Below are positions 39,006-47,883 of a stretch of 64,000 nucleotides of DNA, piece by piece; the stretch's first letter is position 1; the number at the start of each line of letters is the position of its first letter. Both the position numbers and the translations under genes were made by a program. Under the pieces are notes generated by a model, which was not told the origin of the DNA, ran no database searches, and was given only the letters and a program-made list of their open reading frames with translations. Source of the DNA: Nocardioides caldifontis (GTDB lineage Bacteria > Actinomycetota > Actinomycetes > Propionibacteriales > Nocardioidaceae); contig NZ_ML701737.1 of NCBI RefSeq assembly GCF_008087345.1, forward strand, positions 248,001 through 312,000, given 5' to 3'.

Positions 39006-41741
39006 TCAGAGCCGGTCGGCCAACAGCTCGGCGAGGTGCTTCGAGCCCTGCCCGGCGAGGTCCTCGAGCTGGGTGCGGCAGGAGAAGCCGTCGGCGAGCA
39101 CGACCGCGCCGTCGGGGGCGGAGCGCACCGCCGGGCCGAGGGCGTGCTCGAACACCGCCTTCGACACCTCGTAGTGCCCCTTCTCCATACCGAAGTTCCC
39201 CGCCAGCCCGCAGCAGCCGCCGACCCGGGTCAGCGAGGCGCCCGCGCGGCGCAGCAGCGCCTCGTCGGCCGCCCACCCGAGCACGGAGGCGTGGTGGCAG
39301 TGCGGCTGGGCGACGACGTCGACCCCCTCCAGCGAGGGCGGCTGCCAGCCGAGCGTGCCGAGGTGCTCGGCCAGCGTCACCAGCCGCTGCGCGACCGGCG
39401 GCGACCCGTCCGGGAGCAGCTCGGCGGAGTCCACCCGGAGGACGGCGAGGCACGAGGGCTCGAGGGCGACGATCGGCACGTCGGGGACCGCCGTCGCGGC
39501 GACCCGGTCGAGCAGCCGCGTGAGCCGCTCGCGCCCCTCCTCGAGCTGGCCGGTGCTGATCCAGGTCAGCCCGCAGCACTCGTCGCCGAACGCCACCGCC
39601 TGCACCCGCTGGCCGGCCGCCTCGAGGACCTTGGCCGCCGCGTCGGCGACCTGCGGGCTGAACCGGTTGGTGAAGGTGTCGACCCAGAGCACCACGTCCG
39701 CCTGCTCGGGGCGGTGGGCGGGGCGGGCGGAGTACGGGCGGTCGGCGAACCGCGGGACGCCGCGACGCGGGTCCACCCCCGCGAGCGCCTTGCCCCAGCC
39801 GGGAGCGAACCGGCCACCGGCGTTCGCCAGCCTGGGCGGGACCTTCGCGATGAGGGCGGGGAGCCTGCCGAGGCTGTAGTGGGTGCGCGGCCGCCGCTTC
39901 CCGTCGTACTTCTGGTGCAGCCACTCGGCCTTGTAGGTCGCCATGTCGACGCCGGTCGGGCAGTCGCGGGCGCACCCCTTGCAGGCGAGGCAGAGGTCGA
40001 GCGCGTCCTCGAGCGCCTCGGAGTCCCAGCCGCCCTCGAGCCGTCCCGTGACCGCTTCCTGCAGGACGCGCGCCCTGCCGCGCGTGGAGTCCTTCTCCTG
40101 ACGGGTGGCCTGGAACGACGGGCACATCACCCCGCCGGGGCCGGTGTTGTCAGCCAGACATTTTCCGACGCCGGTGCAGCGGTGGACCGCCTCGACGAGG
40201 TCGCCGCCGTCGGCGTGCAGCCGCAGGAAGGTGCGCGGGCGCTCCTTGGGCACACCGGCCAGCCGGATGTCCGCGTCGAGCGGCGCCGGGTCGACCAGCA
40301 CCCCAGGGTTGAGCAGGTCGTCGGGGTCGAAGAGCCGTTTCGCCTGTGCCATCAGCGCCAGCGACGTCTCGTCGTACATCGTGGGGAGGAGCTCGGAGCG
40401 GGCGCGGCCGTCGCCGTGCTCCCCCGACAGGCTCCCGCCGTACGACGCAGCGAGCCGGGCGGCCTCCTCGACGAACCGGCGGTAGCCGGCCCGTCCCTGG
40501 CCGGACTCCAGGTCGAAGTCGATGCGGACGTGCACGCAGCCGTCGCCGAAGTGGCCGTAGGGCACGCCGCGGTAGCCGTGCTCGACCAGGAGGGCGTCGA
40601 ACGAGCGCAGGTAGTCGCCGAGCCGGTCCGGCGGGACCGCGGCGTCCTCCCACCCCGCCTGGCCGGGCGGACGGGTGGCTCGTGACGCCAGCCCGGCGCC
40701 GTCCTCGCGGATCCGCCAGATCGCCAGCTGCTCGACCACGTCGGTCAAGACCCGCGCGTCGAGGGCACCGGCCACCGCGACCACGCCGGCCGCGCGCGCC
40801 TCGGCCTCCGCGAGGGTGCCCCCGGTGAGCTCGACGAGCAGCCACCCGCTGCCGCGCGGCAGGTCCGGGGTGGTGCCGACGACCGCGGTGATCCGCTCGT
40901 CCATCCCCTCGCAGGCGACCGGCTGCTGCGCGAGGAGCGCCGGCACGGCGTCGGCGGCGTCGGCCATCGACGGGTAGCCGAGCACGGCGAGCACCCGCAC
41001 CGGCGCGTCCTCGACGAGCCGCACGGTCGCCTCGGTGACGACCGCGAGCGTCCCCTCCGAGCCGACCAGGAACCGGTCGAGCGAGCGGCCGTTCTCCGGC
41101 AGCAGGTGCTCGAAGGAGTAGCCGGACACCTGGCGGATGAAGGTGCCGAAGGTGGTCCGGACGTGGCCGAGGTGGGCGTCGACCAGCTCCGCCAGCGCCG
41201 GCGCGACCGAGGCGGCGGGCGCCCCCGAGGCGGTGAGCGCCTCCAGCGACACCACGTTGTCGGCGGTGCGGCCGTAGCCGAGCGCCCGCGAGCCGCAGGC
41301 GTTGTTGCCGATCATCCCGCCGATGCTGCACCGGGTGTGCGTCGACGGGTCGGGGCCGAACCGGAGCCCGTGGACCATCGCCTCCCGCTGGAGCACGGCG
41401 TGCACGGTGCCCGGCTGCACCCTCGCGGTGCGGGCCTCGGGGTCCACGGCGAGGACCCGGTTGAGGTGGCGGTAGGTGTCGACGACGATGCCGGGGCCCA
41501 CGGCGTTGCCGGCGATCGACGTGCCGGCGCCGCGCATCGTCAGCGGCGTGCCGGTCTCGCGGGCGACGGCGAGGACCGCGGCGAGCTCGTCGACGTGCTC
41601 GGGGCGGACCACCACCTGCGGCCGGACGCGGTAGATGGACGCGTCGGTGGAGTACAGCGCGCGGGCCAGCTCGGAGGTGTCGACGTCCCGGATCCCCCGC
41701 GCCTGCAAGGCTGCGACGACGTCGGTGACCTGGACGTTCAT
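39006..41741 (-). CDS. FAD-binding and Fe-S oxidoreductase (D-2-hydroxyacid dehydrogenase type)
   Basis: A 911-residue fusion. An FAD-binding type 4 domain covers about 35-240 (TMRGAGTSIAGNAVGPGIVV), the FAD-oxidase C domain about 240-500, and then a 4Fe-4S region with CTGVGKC and CLACKGCARDCPTG. Two cysteine-rich CCG-type domains follow (DECCGLTW and GGCCGLAG). The layout fits D-lactate or D-2-hydroxyglutarate dehydrogenases that pass electrons to the membrane chain. The neighbouring transhydrogenase-like gene favours D-2-hydroxyglutarate. ATG with GGAGG upstream. Confidence 0.85.
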   Translation of the reverse strand: MNVQVTDVVAALQARGIRDVDTSELARALYSTDASIYRVRPQVVVRPEHVDELAAVLAVARETGTPLTMRGAGTSIAGNAVGPGIVVDTYRHLNRVLAVDPEARTARVQPGTVHAVLQREAMVHGLRFGPDPSTHTRCSIGGMIGNNACGSRALGYGRTADNVVSLEALTASGAPAASVAPALAELVDAHLGHVRTTFGTFIRQVSGYSFEHLLPENGRSLDRFLVGSEGTLAVVTEATVRLVEDAPVRVLAVLGYPSMADAADAVPALLAQQPVACEGMDERITAVVGTTPDLPRGSGWLLVELTGGTLAEAEARAAGVVAVAGALDARVLTDVVEQLAIWRIREDGAGLASRATRPPGQAGWEDAAVPPDRLGDYLRSFDALLVEHGYRGVPYGHFGDGCVHVRIDFDLESGQGRAGYRRFVEEAARLAASYGGSLSGEHGDGRARSELLPTMYDETSLALMAQAKRLFDPDDLLNPGVLVDPAPLDADIRLAGVPKERPRTFLRLHADGGDLVEAVHRCTGVGKCLADNTGPGGVMCPSFQATRQEKDSTRGRARVLQEAVTGRLEGGWDSEALEDALDLCLACKGCARDCPTGVDMATYKAEWLHQKYDGKRRPRTHYSLGRLPALIAKVPPRLANAGGRFAPGWGKALAGVDPRRGVPRFADRPYSARPAHRPEQADVVLWVDTFTNRFSPQVADAAAKVLEAAGQRVQAVAFGDECCGLTWISTGQLEEGRERLTRLLDRVAATAVPDVPIVALEPSCLAVLRVDSAELLPDGSPPVAQRLVTLAEHLGTLGWQPPSLEGVDVVAQPHCHHASVLGWAADEALLRRAGASLTRVGGCCGLAGNFGMEKGHYEVSKAVFEHALGPAVRSAPDGAVVLADGFSCRTQLEDLAGQGSKHLAELLADRL

Positions 41742-41811
41742 GCCGTCGCCTCCGGGTGGTAGCGGCGCCGCGCGCGGATCGCGAAGCCGACGAGCTGGAC
41801 GAACAACCGCC

Positions 41812-43080
41812 TCACCACAGCTCCATCGACCGGGTGAGGATGCCGGCGAGGTCGTCCGCGGTGACCTCCTTGGGCGCGGTCGCGAGCAGCCGCTGCTGCT
41901 TCAGCGCCCCCTCGACGAGGTCGTCGACGTCGCCCTCGGCGTAGCCGACCGCACCGAGCCCGTTGGGGATCCCGATGTCGCGCATCAGCGTGGTCAGGAC
42001 CTGCGGCAGGAAGTCGCGGGCGTCGGTCGGGCGGTCGCAGCCGCCGAGCAGCTCGGCCGCGCGCACGTGCCGGGCCGGGTCGGCGTCGAAGGTGAACCGG
42101 AACGCCTCGGGCGCGGTCAGGGAGACCGCCATGCCGTGCGGCACCAGGGGCGCGTGCTGCGGGTACCCGTCGGGGCGGAAGCTGCGAACCCGGCCGGCGA
42201 CCGGGTAGGCGTTCGCGTGCGGCACGTGCACCCCCGCGTTGCCGAACCCCATGCCGGCGAAGGTCGCGGCGAGCGCCATCTGCTCGCGCGCCTCCTCGTC
42301 GTCGCCGTGGTGGACCGCCCTCCGGAACGACGTGGCGAGCAGGGTCATCGCCTTCTCCGCCCACAGGTCCGCGACCGGGTTCGCGCCGCAGTAGGGCACC
42401 CGCTCCTCGGGAGCCTTGCGGGGGTAGGAGTCGTAGGGCCGCGCGGTCCAGGACTCCAGCGCGTGGCACAGGATGTCCATCCCGGCCGCGGCGGTCACCC
42501 CGGCGGGCTGGGTGGTCGTGAGCCGCGGGTCGACCACGGCGAGCGTCGGCCGCAGCCGCGGGTGGCTGATCCCGGTCTTCACGTGCAGGGACAGCACGTC
42601 GAGCACGCAGATCGTGGTGCTCTCGCTGCCGGTGCCCGTCGTGGTCGGGACCGCCACCAACGGCTTGAGCGGGTGCTGCGGGGCCCGGGCCCGACCGACC
42701 GGCGCGTTGACGTAGTCCATCAGCTCGCCCGGGTTGCTGGTCAGCAGGTTCACCGCCTTCGCGGTGTCGATCGACGACCCTCCACCGACGGCCACGATGG
42801 CGTCCCAGGGCCCCCGGTCGCGCGCGAAGTCGACGGCCTCGACGAGGCTCGCGTCCGTCGGCTCGACGTGCACCCGGTCGAAGACGACCGCCTCGATCCC
42901 TTGCGTCCGCAGCTGCTCGGTGATGCGGCCGGGGTGGCCGGTGGCGGCGACACCGGGGTCGGTCACGACGAGCACCCGCCGCGCGTCGTACGCCTGGAGG
43001 TCGTGGGCGATCTCGTCCGATGCTCCGGGGCCGAACTTCAGGGCGGGCGCTCCGTAGGTGAAGACGGTCTCCTGCGTCAC
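41812..43080 (-). CDS. Hydroxyacid-oxoacid transhydrogenase-like iron alcohol dehydrogenase
   Basis: A 422-residue iron-containing alcohol dehydrogenase resembling ADHFE1. NAD loop VAVGGGSSIDTAKAVNLL, then PLKPLVAVPTTTGTGSE; metal-ligand region GMDILCHALES; and FAGMGFGNAGVHVPHANAYP are strongly ADHFE1-like. That enzyme oxidises 4-hydroxybutyrate to succinic semialdehyde while reducing 2-oxoglutarate to D-2-hydroxyglutarate. The downstream FAD/Fe-S dehydrogenase could recycle the D-2-hydroxyglutarate. GTG start with four-base overlap to the Nudix gene. Confidence 0.8.
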   Translation of the reverse strand: MTQETVFTYGAPALKFGPGASDEIAHDLQAYDARRVLVVTDPGVAATGHPGRITEQLRTQGIEAVVFDRVHVEPTDASLVEAVDFARDRGPWDAIVAVGGGSSIDTAKAVNLLTSNPGELMDYVNAPVGRARAPQHPLKPLVAVPTTTGTGSESTTICVLDVLSLHVKTGISHPRLRPTLAVVDPRLTTTQPAGVTAAAGMDILCHALESWTARPYDSYPRKAPEERVPYCGANPVADLWAEKAMTLLATSFRRAVHHGDDEEAREQMALAATFAGMGFGNAGVHVPHANAYPVAGRVRSFRPDGYPQHAPLVPHGMAVSLTAPEAFRFTFDADPARHVRAAELLGGCDRPTDARDFLPQVLTTLMRDIGIPNGLGAVGYAEGDVDDLVEGALKQQRLLATAPKEVTADDLAGILTRSMELW

Positions 43081-43550
43081 GCCGTGCGCCTCCTGTCCGG
43101 GACCAGCGAGAGGCCGTGGCGGGCGGAGCCGGAGAGCGAGAGCGCCTCCGCCTCGGCGATCGGCACCCACGCGGCCGCGTCCGTCGACCCGCCGACCTCG
43201 ACCACCGAGGGGACGACGTCGACCGAGGCCTCGTCGATCTCGGCCTCGAAGATCAGCCCGATGCCGTGGTAGTCCTCGACGAGCCCGTCCGGCCGGGCCC
43301 CGGTGAAGTGGGTCGACCACACGTCGAGGATCCGTCCGGGCGTCGCGTGCAGCCCGGTCTCCTCGTAGACCTCGCGGCGCAGGGCGTCGCGCGGGTCCTC
43401 GCCGTGGTCGATCCCGCCGCCGGGGAGCGCCCAGCCGTCGAAGCGGATGTGCGGGGCGAGCCGGGTCAGCAGGACCTCGTCGTCGCTCTCGCCGCGGAGG
43501 ATCAGTGCGTACGCCGCCACCCGCTGCCGCTTCGGGGGCTGGTCGACCAT
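43077..43550 (-). CDS. Nudix hydrolase
   Basis: A 157-residue Nudix protein. The Nudix box is complete: GGIDHGEDPRDALRREVYEE followed by TGL, matching Gx5Ex7REUxEExGU. ALPGGG precedes it. The substrate (nucleoside diphosphate derivative) is unknown. The ATG at 43550 gives MVDQPPKRQRVAAYAL and avoids a low-complexity upstream extension. It overlaps the transhydrogenase-like gene by four bases. Confidence 0.88.
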   Translation of the reverse strand: MVDQPPKRQRVAAYALILRGESDDEVLLTRLAPHIRFDGWALPGGGIDHGEDPRDALRREVYEETGLHATPGRILDVWSTHFTGARPDGLVEDYHGIGLIFEAEIDEASVDVVPSVVEVGGSTDAAAWVPIAEAEALSLSGSARHGLSLVPDRRRTA

Positions 43551-43593
43551 GGGGGCGAGTCTAGGTGTCGGCCCCGGGCGCCCCGCCGCCTGC

Positions 43594-44394
43594 TCACCCG
43601 CGGCACAGGACCTCGCCGTGCAGGCTCGAGAACCACGCGTCCGGCGCGGCCGCCCAGCGACGCCAGCCGTCCGCGATCCGGCGCAGCCCGTCACGGTCGG
43701 TGAGGCCGAGCTCGACGGCCCGAGCGCCCACCCGCGTGCCCTGCACCCGGTCCGCCCACAGCCCGCCCCACCACGCCACCTCGTCGGCCGAGGCGAAGCA
43801 CCAGGTGGTCGACGAGCCGGCCACGTCGGTGAAGCCGGCCTCGAGCGCCCAGGACCTCAGCCGGCGACCCGCGGACGGCTCGCCGCCGTCGGAGCGTGCC
43901 ACCCGGAGGTAGAGAGCCAGCCACTCGTCGAGCTCGGGCACCTCCGGGAACCACGCGAACGCCGGGTAGTCGCTGTCCCGCGCCGCCACGACACCTCCGG
44001 GTGCGCAGACCCGGCGCAGCTCGCGGAGGACCCGCACCGGGTCGGCGACGTGCTGCAGCGTCTGGTGCGCGTGGACCACGTCGAACGAGCCGTCCTCGAA
44101 GGGCAGCGCGTGCGCGTCCGCGACCCGCACCTCGCCCTCGACGCCGCGCTCGGCGAGCCCCTGTCGGGTGAGCGCGGCGGCCGCCTCGTCGATCTCGACC
44201 GCCGTGACCGGTCCCGGTGCCACGCGCTCGGCGAGGTCCGCGGTCAGCGTCCCCGGCCCCGAGCCGACGTCGAGGAGCCGCTGGCCGGGACGGAGGTGCG
44301 GGAGGAGGTACGCCGCGGAGTTCTCGGCGGTGCGCCACCGGTGCGAGCGGAGCACCGCCTCGTCGTGGCCGTGGGTGTAGGTCGGTGGTTCCAC
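43594..44394 (-). CDS. Class I SAM-dependent methyltransferase
   Basis: A 266-residue UbiE/methyltransferase-11 type protein. Motif I is LLDVGSGPGTLTADLAE (about residues 40-56), the acidic ribose ligand lies in VTAVEIDE, and FDVVHAHQTLQHVADP is the post-motif region. Substrate unknown. It heads a minus-strand chain running through Nudix, transhydrogenase and FAD/Fe-S genes to pseI, with short gaps throughout. Confidence 0.85.
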   Translation of the reverse strand: MEPPTYTHGHDEAVLRSHRWRTAENSAAYLLPHLRPGQRLLDVGSGPGTLTADLAERVAPGPVTAVEIDEAAAALTRQGLAERGVEGEVRVADAHALPFEDGSFDVVHAHQTLQHVADPVRVLRELRRVCAPGGVVAARDSDYPAFAWFPEVPELDEWLALYLRVARSDGGEPSAGRRLRSWALEAGFTDVAGSSTTWCFASADEVAWWGGLWADRVQGTRVGARAVELGLTDRDGLRRIADGWRRWAAAPDAWFSSLHGEVLCRG

Positions 44395-44434
44395 GGCGTG
44401 AACGTACGCCCGCCCGGTGGTGGCGTGGCCGGAT

Positions 44435-44483
44435 CCCGACGTACGGACGGTCCGCGGGGTGGCGGGACCGTCCGTACGTCGGG
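44435..44483 (-). terminator. Perfect 19-bp inverted repeat after the MMPL gene
   Basis: Arms at 44435-44453 and 44465-44483 are exact reverse complements (beginning CCCGACGTACGG) around an 11-nt loop. It lies 38 nt past the MMPL stop codon and upstream of the methyltransferase start, so a terminator is the simplest reading. There is no T-tract; a protein-binding palindrome is an alternative. Confidence 0.6.
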
Positions 44484-44520
44484 AACGGGTGCGGAGGGGT
44501 CAGTTCCAGGTCAGGCCCGG

Positions 44521-46665
44521 TCAGACGCCCGCGAGGGGCCGCTCCTCGTCGACCTGCTCCTCCTCGAGCCCCGGTGCGGCCGGCTGGTACCCCGCGGCCT
44601 CGACGTCGACCGTCGGCAGCAGCCGGTCCATCCAGGCCGGGAGCCACCAGTTCCAGCGGCCGAGCAGCGACATGGTGGCCGGCACGAGCACCATCCGGAC
44701 CACGGTGGCGTCGAGGAAGACCGCGACGGCCATCCCGAGCCCGAGCATCTTCACGACCGCGTCGACCTCGGTGGCGAACCCGAGGAACACCGCGACCATG
44801 ATCATGGCGGCGGCCGAGATCACCCGCCCGGTGTCGCTCAGCCCGCGGACCACGCTGCCCTGCGCGTCCCCGGTGGCGAGCCAGTGCTCGCGGATCCGGG
44901 ACAGCAGGAACACCTCGTAGTCCATCGAGAGGCCGAACAGGATCGCGAAGATCAGGATCGGGACCCAGCTCGAGACCGGCATCGCGTGGTCGATCCCCAT
45001 CAGCTCGACACCCCAGCCCCACTGGAAGACGGCGGTGAGCACGCCGTACGCGCCGCCGATGGAGAGCAGGTTCATCACCGCCGCCTTGACCGGCACCACG
45101 ACCGAGCGGAACACCATCGCGAGCAGCAGGACCGAGACGCCCACCACGAAGCCGATCACCACCGGGAGCCGGTCGCCCAGCTTCTCCGAGATGTCGTGGA
45201 ACAGCGGCAGGTCACCGGTGAGCAGGGCGCCCTCGGGGAGCTGGTCGCGCACCGACTCGACCATCCCGGCGGTCCGCTCGTGGCTCGACTCGTGCGCCGG
45301 CTGCAGCTCGACCACGCTGATCGCGCCGTCGGGCGAGGTCACGGGCTTCCCCACGGCGACCACGTCGGGGTCGTCGGCCAGCGTGGTGCGGAGCCGGTCG
45401 ACCTCGGCGTCGGTGACGGCCTCGCGGTCCACGACCACCGTCATCGACGAGTTCGCCCCGGCGCCGTACTCCTCCTTGACGAGGTCGAACGCCTTCCGGG
45501 TGGTCAGCTCGGTCGACTGGGTGCCCGGGTCCTGCGGCCAGGTGCGCATGTCGAGCGCGGGCAGCGCCATGAACACCATCAGCGTCGCTGCGGCGATCGC
45601 CCACGGGAGCGGCCGGCGGCCGACACGGAGCGCCCACCGCGCGGTGAGGGGGGTCCGCTCCTCGCGCGCCTGGCGGACCCGACGCGGCAGCAGCCGGGTG
45701 CCGGCGAACCGGCTCAGTGCGGGCACCAGCAGCAGCGCGGCGCCGAGGACGCAGAGGACGGCGATCGCGGTGGCGAAGCCGAAGGAGGAGTACGTCGCCA
45801 GGTCGGCGAGCCGGAGCCCCATCAGCGAGACCAGGACGGTGACCGCGGCGAACACCACCGAGCGTCCTGCGGTGGCGGACGCCTGGCCGGCCGCCTCCTC
45901 GACGGGGAGCCCGGCGCGGAGGAACTCGGCGTGCCGGGTGACCATCAGCAGGGCGTAGTCGATACCCACGCCGAGCCCGACCATCGTGGCGACCGTCGGG
46001 GCGGTCCCGCTGACGTCCATCGCCCCGGCGAGGATCGTGAGCCCGGCCGAGCCGGCGACGAGGCCGGCGACCGCCGTACCGATCGGGAGCCCGGCGGCGA
46101 CCACGGAGCCGAAGGCCCAGACCAGGACGACCAGCGCGACGACGATGCCGATCAGCTCGCCCTGCCCCTTCATCGGGGCCGCGGCGGTGCCCGGCACCCC
46201 GCCGTTCATCTCCACCTGGAGCCCGGCGGCGCGGGTCGGCTCGACCGCCTCGTCGAGGTCGTCCATGTTCCCCATCAGGTCGGGATGGGTGACCTGGACG
46301 TCGTACGCCACCATCAGCAGCGCGGTGTCGCCGTCCTCCGACATCCGCGGCTCGGAGACCGAGCTGGCGTGCGGCATCGCGAGCAGATCGTCGCGGAGCT
46401 CGTCGAGCTGCTGCCGGGGCAGCCGGCCGTCGTCGCTGTGGACGACGACGCGGGCGTCGGCGAAGCCGGCTGTGGGGAAGTGCGCGCCGAGCAGGTCGTA
46501 CCCCTCCTGCGACTCGGTGCCGGGGATGTTCCAGTCGTCCTGCGTCTCGCCGCCGACCGCGGCGGCGAGCCCGAACAGGAGCGCGGTGAACATGAGCCAG
46601 GCCGCGACGGCGCGCCAGGGGTGGAGCGCGGCCCAGCGTCCTGAGCGGTACAGCGTGCGGGTCAT
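44521..46665 (-). CDS. MMPL-family RND transporter
   Basis: A 714-residue membrane protein with twelve predicted helices in two repeats, each a single helix, a large extracytoplasmic domain and five helices. VGLGVGIDYALLMVTRHAEF in the first half and LFGLSMDYEVFLLSRIREH in the second are the MMPL signatures with helix-embedded acidic/tyrosine residues. Actinobacterial MMPL proteins export lipids or drugs; the cargo here is unknown. The ATG at 46665 has AAGGG upstream. Confidence 0.9.
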   Translation of the reverse strand: MTRTLYRSGRWAALHPWRAVAAWLMFTALLFGLAAAVGGETQDDWNIPGTESQEGYDLLGAHFPTAGFADARVVVHSDDGRLPRQQLDELRDDLLAMPHASSVSEPRMSEDGDTALLMVAYDVQVTHPDLMGNMDDLDEAVEPTRAAGLQVEMNGGVPGTAAAPMKGQGELIGIVVALVVLVWAFGSVVAAGLPIGTAVAGLVAGSAGLTILAGAMDVSGTAPTVATMVGLGVGIDYALLMVTRHAEFLRAGLPVEEAAGQASATAGRSVVFAAVTVLVSLMGLRLADLATYSSFGFATAIAVLCVLGAALLLVPALSRFAGTRLLPRRVRQAREERTPLTARWALRVGRRPLPWAIAAATLMVFMALPALDMRTWPQDPGTQSTELTTRKAFDLVKEEYGAGANSSMTVVVDREAVTDAEVDRLRTTLADDPDVVAVGKPVTSPDGAISVVELQPAHESSHERTAGMVESVRDQLPEGALLTGDLPLFHDISEKLGDRLPVVIGFVVGVSVLLLAMVFRSVVVPVKAAVMNLLSIGGAYGVLTAVFQWGWGVELMGIDHAMPVSSWVPILIFAILFGLSMDYEVFLLSRIREHWLATGDAQGSVVRGLSDTGRVISAAAMIMVAVFLGFATEVDAVVKMLGLGMAVAVFLDATVVRMVLVPATMSLLGRWNWWLPAWMDRLLPTVDVEAAGYQPAAPGLEEEQVDEERPLAGV

Positions 46666-46741
46666 GGGTGGTGCCCTTCTCGTGTCTTTCGCCGCTGATC
46701 GCGACTGATTCCGTGTGTCGTCGTGAGAAGGGTCGAGTGAT

Positions 46742-46795
46742 CCCCTTGGAAGGGGCTTGGAGTTGACTTGGATGGGGAGACTGGAACCGTCCAAG
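46742..46795. promoter_or_regulatory. Putative operator in the MMPL/acyltransferase divergent region
   Basis: Three CTTGGA hexamers start at 46745, 46756 and 46767, exactly 11 bp apart, and an inverted TCCAAG lies at 46790-46795. The first hexamer is embedded in CCCCTTGGAAGGGG (46742-46755). Repeats on one helix face in a divergent promoter region suggest an operator for an unidentified regulator. Confidence 0.5.
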
Positions 46796-46875
46796 AGGCT
46801 TGCAGCACCCCTGGACCAGACCGGACGAACTACGCGAGAGCCCCGAAGCGCACCCCTGAAGGAGCCCCCCGCGCC

Positions 46876-47883
46876 GTGAGCACCACGCTGGAGCGGAGCC
46901 ATGCCCAGGCCCCGCCGCGATCCCGCACGCCCCGCGACCCCTGGTTCGACAACGCCAAGATGGCGCTCGTCCTGCTGGTCGTGGTCGGCCACAGCTGGAC
47001 GCTGCTCCCCGACACCGCGCTGAACTCCCGGCTCTACGACTGGCTGTACCTCTGGCACATGCCGGCGTTCGTGATGGTGACCGGCTACCTCTCGAAGCGG
47101 TTCACCTGGAACCGGCGCAACCTGCGGCGGCTGGTGACCACCGTGGTGCTGCCGTACATGATCCTCGAGGGGCTGCTCGCCCTCTTCCGGGTGCACGTGG
47201 GCGGCGAGAAGCTCGAGCGGCTCTGGCTCAACCCGCACTGGCCGATGTGGTTCCTCGCGGCGCTGTTCTTCTGGCGGCTCGCCACGCCGCTCCTCCGTCG
47301 GCTGCCGTACCCGGTCACCACCGCGGTGGTCGTCTCCGTGCTGAGCGGGCTGGTCGCCACCGAGATCCTCGACTTCAACCGGGTCCTCGGGCTGCTCCCC
47401 TTCTACGTCCTCGGCCTGGTCGCCGACAAGCGCCACGTCGACGCGATCCGCACCCAGCACGTGCGGCTGCTGGGGCTGATCGTGCTCGCCGGCGGGGCCT
47501 GGATCGCCACGACGGCGGACCTCACCGCCGAGTGGATGTACTACCGCAGCGGCTACGCCGAGATGGGCGCCGGTTTCCTCGAGGGCGCCGCCACCCGCGT
47601 CGGGCTGCTCGCCGTCGCGGTCGCCATGGCCGTCGCCGCCCTCTCCTGGCTCCCCACCAAGGGCGGCTGGTTCACCCGCATGGGCGCCGCGAGCCTGGTC
47701 GTGTACCTCTTCCACGGGTTCTTCGTGAAGGGCGCCGAGTACACCGCCCTCCCCGACTGGGCCGACGCCCACCCGCTGCTGTCGCTCGTCGTCGTCAGCC
47801 TGGTCAGCGGCGTTCTCGCCCTCGCCCTCGCCTGGCGCCCCGTCGCCAAGCCCCTCGAGAAGATCGTCACCCCCGCCCCCTGA
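46876..47883 (+). CDS. Acyltransferase-3 family membrane protein
   Basis: A 335-residue protein with about ten membrane helices. WFDNAKMALVLLVVVGHSW and YLWHMPAFVMVTGYLSKRF are the acyltransferase-3 (OatA-like) signatures, including the conserved HMPxF. Such proteins O-acylate cell-surface sugars or lipids. The GTG at 46876 is chosen because GAAGGAG lies about 12 bases upstream; an ATG at 46768 would add 36 poorly conserved residues and cover the operator-like repeats. Confidence 0.8.
   Translation: MSTTLERSHAQAPPRSRTPRDPWFDNAKMALVLLVVVGHSWTLLPDTALNSRLYDWLYLWHMPAFVMVTGYLSKRFTWNRRNLRRLVTTVVLPYMILEGLLALFRVHVGGEKLERLWLNPHWPMWFLAALFFWRLATPLLRRLPYPVTTAVVVSVLSGLVATEILDFNRVLGLLPFYVLGLVADKRHVDAIRTQHVRLLGLIVLAGGAWIATTADLTAEWMYYRSGYAEMGAGFLEGAATRVGLLAVAVAMAVAALSWLPTKGGWFTRMGAASLVVYLFHGFFVKGAEYTALPDWADAHPLLSLVVVSLVSGVLALALAWRPVAKPLEKIVTPAP

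Noticed and set aside
39006-41741. Glycerol-3-phosphate dehydrogenase subunit C or glycolate oxidase subunit.
   Set aside because: FAD and Fe-S domains are fused in one 911-residue chain, and the transhydrogenase-like neighbour favours a D-2-hydroxyacid dehydrogenase; specificity remains open.
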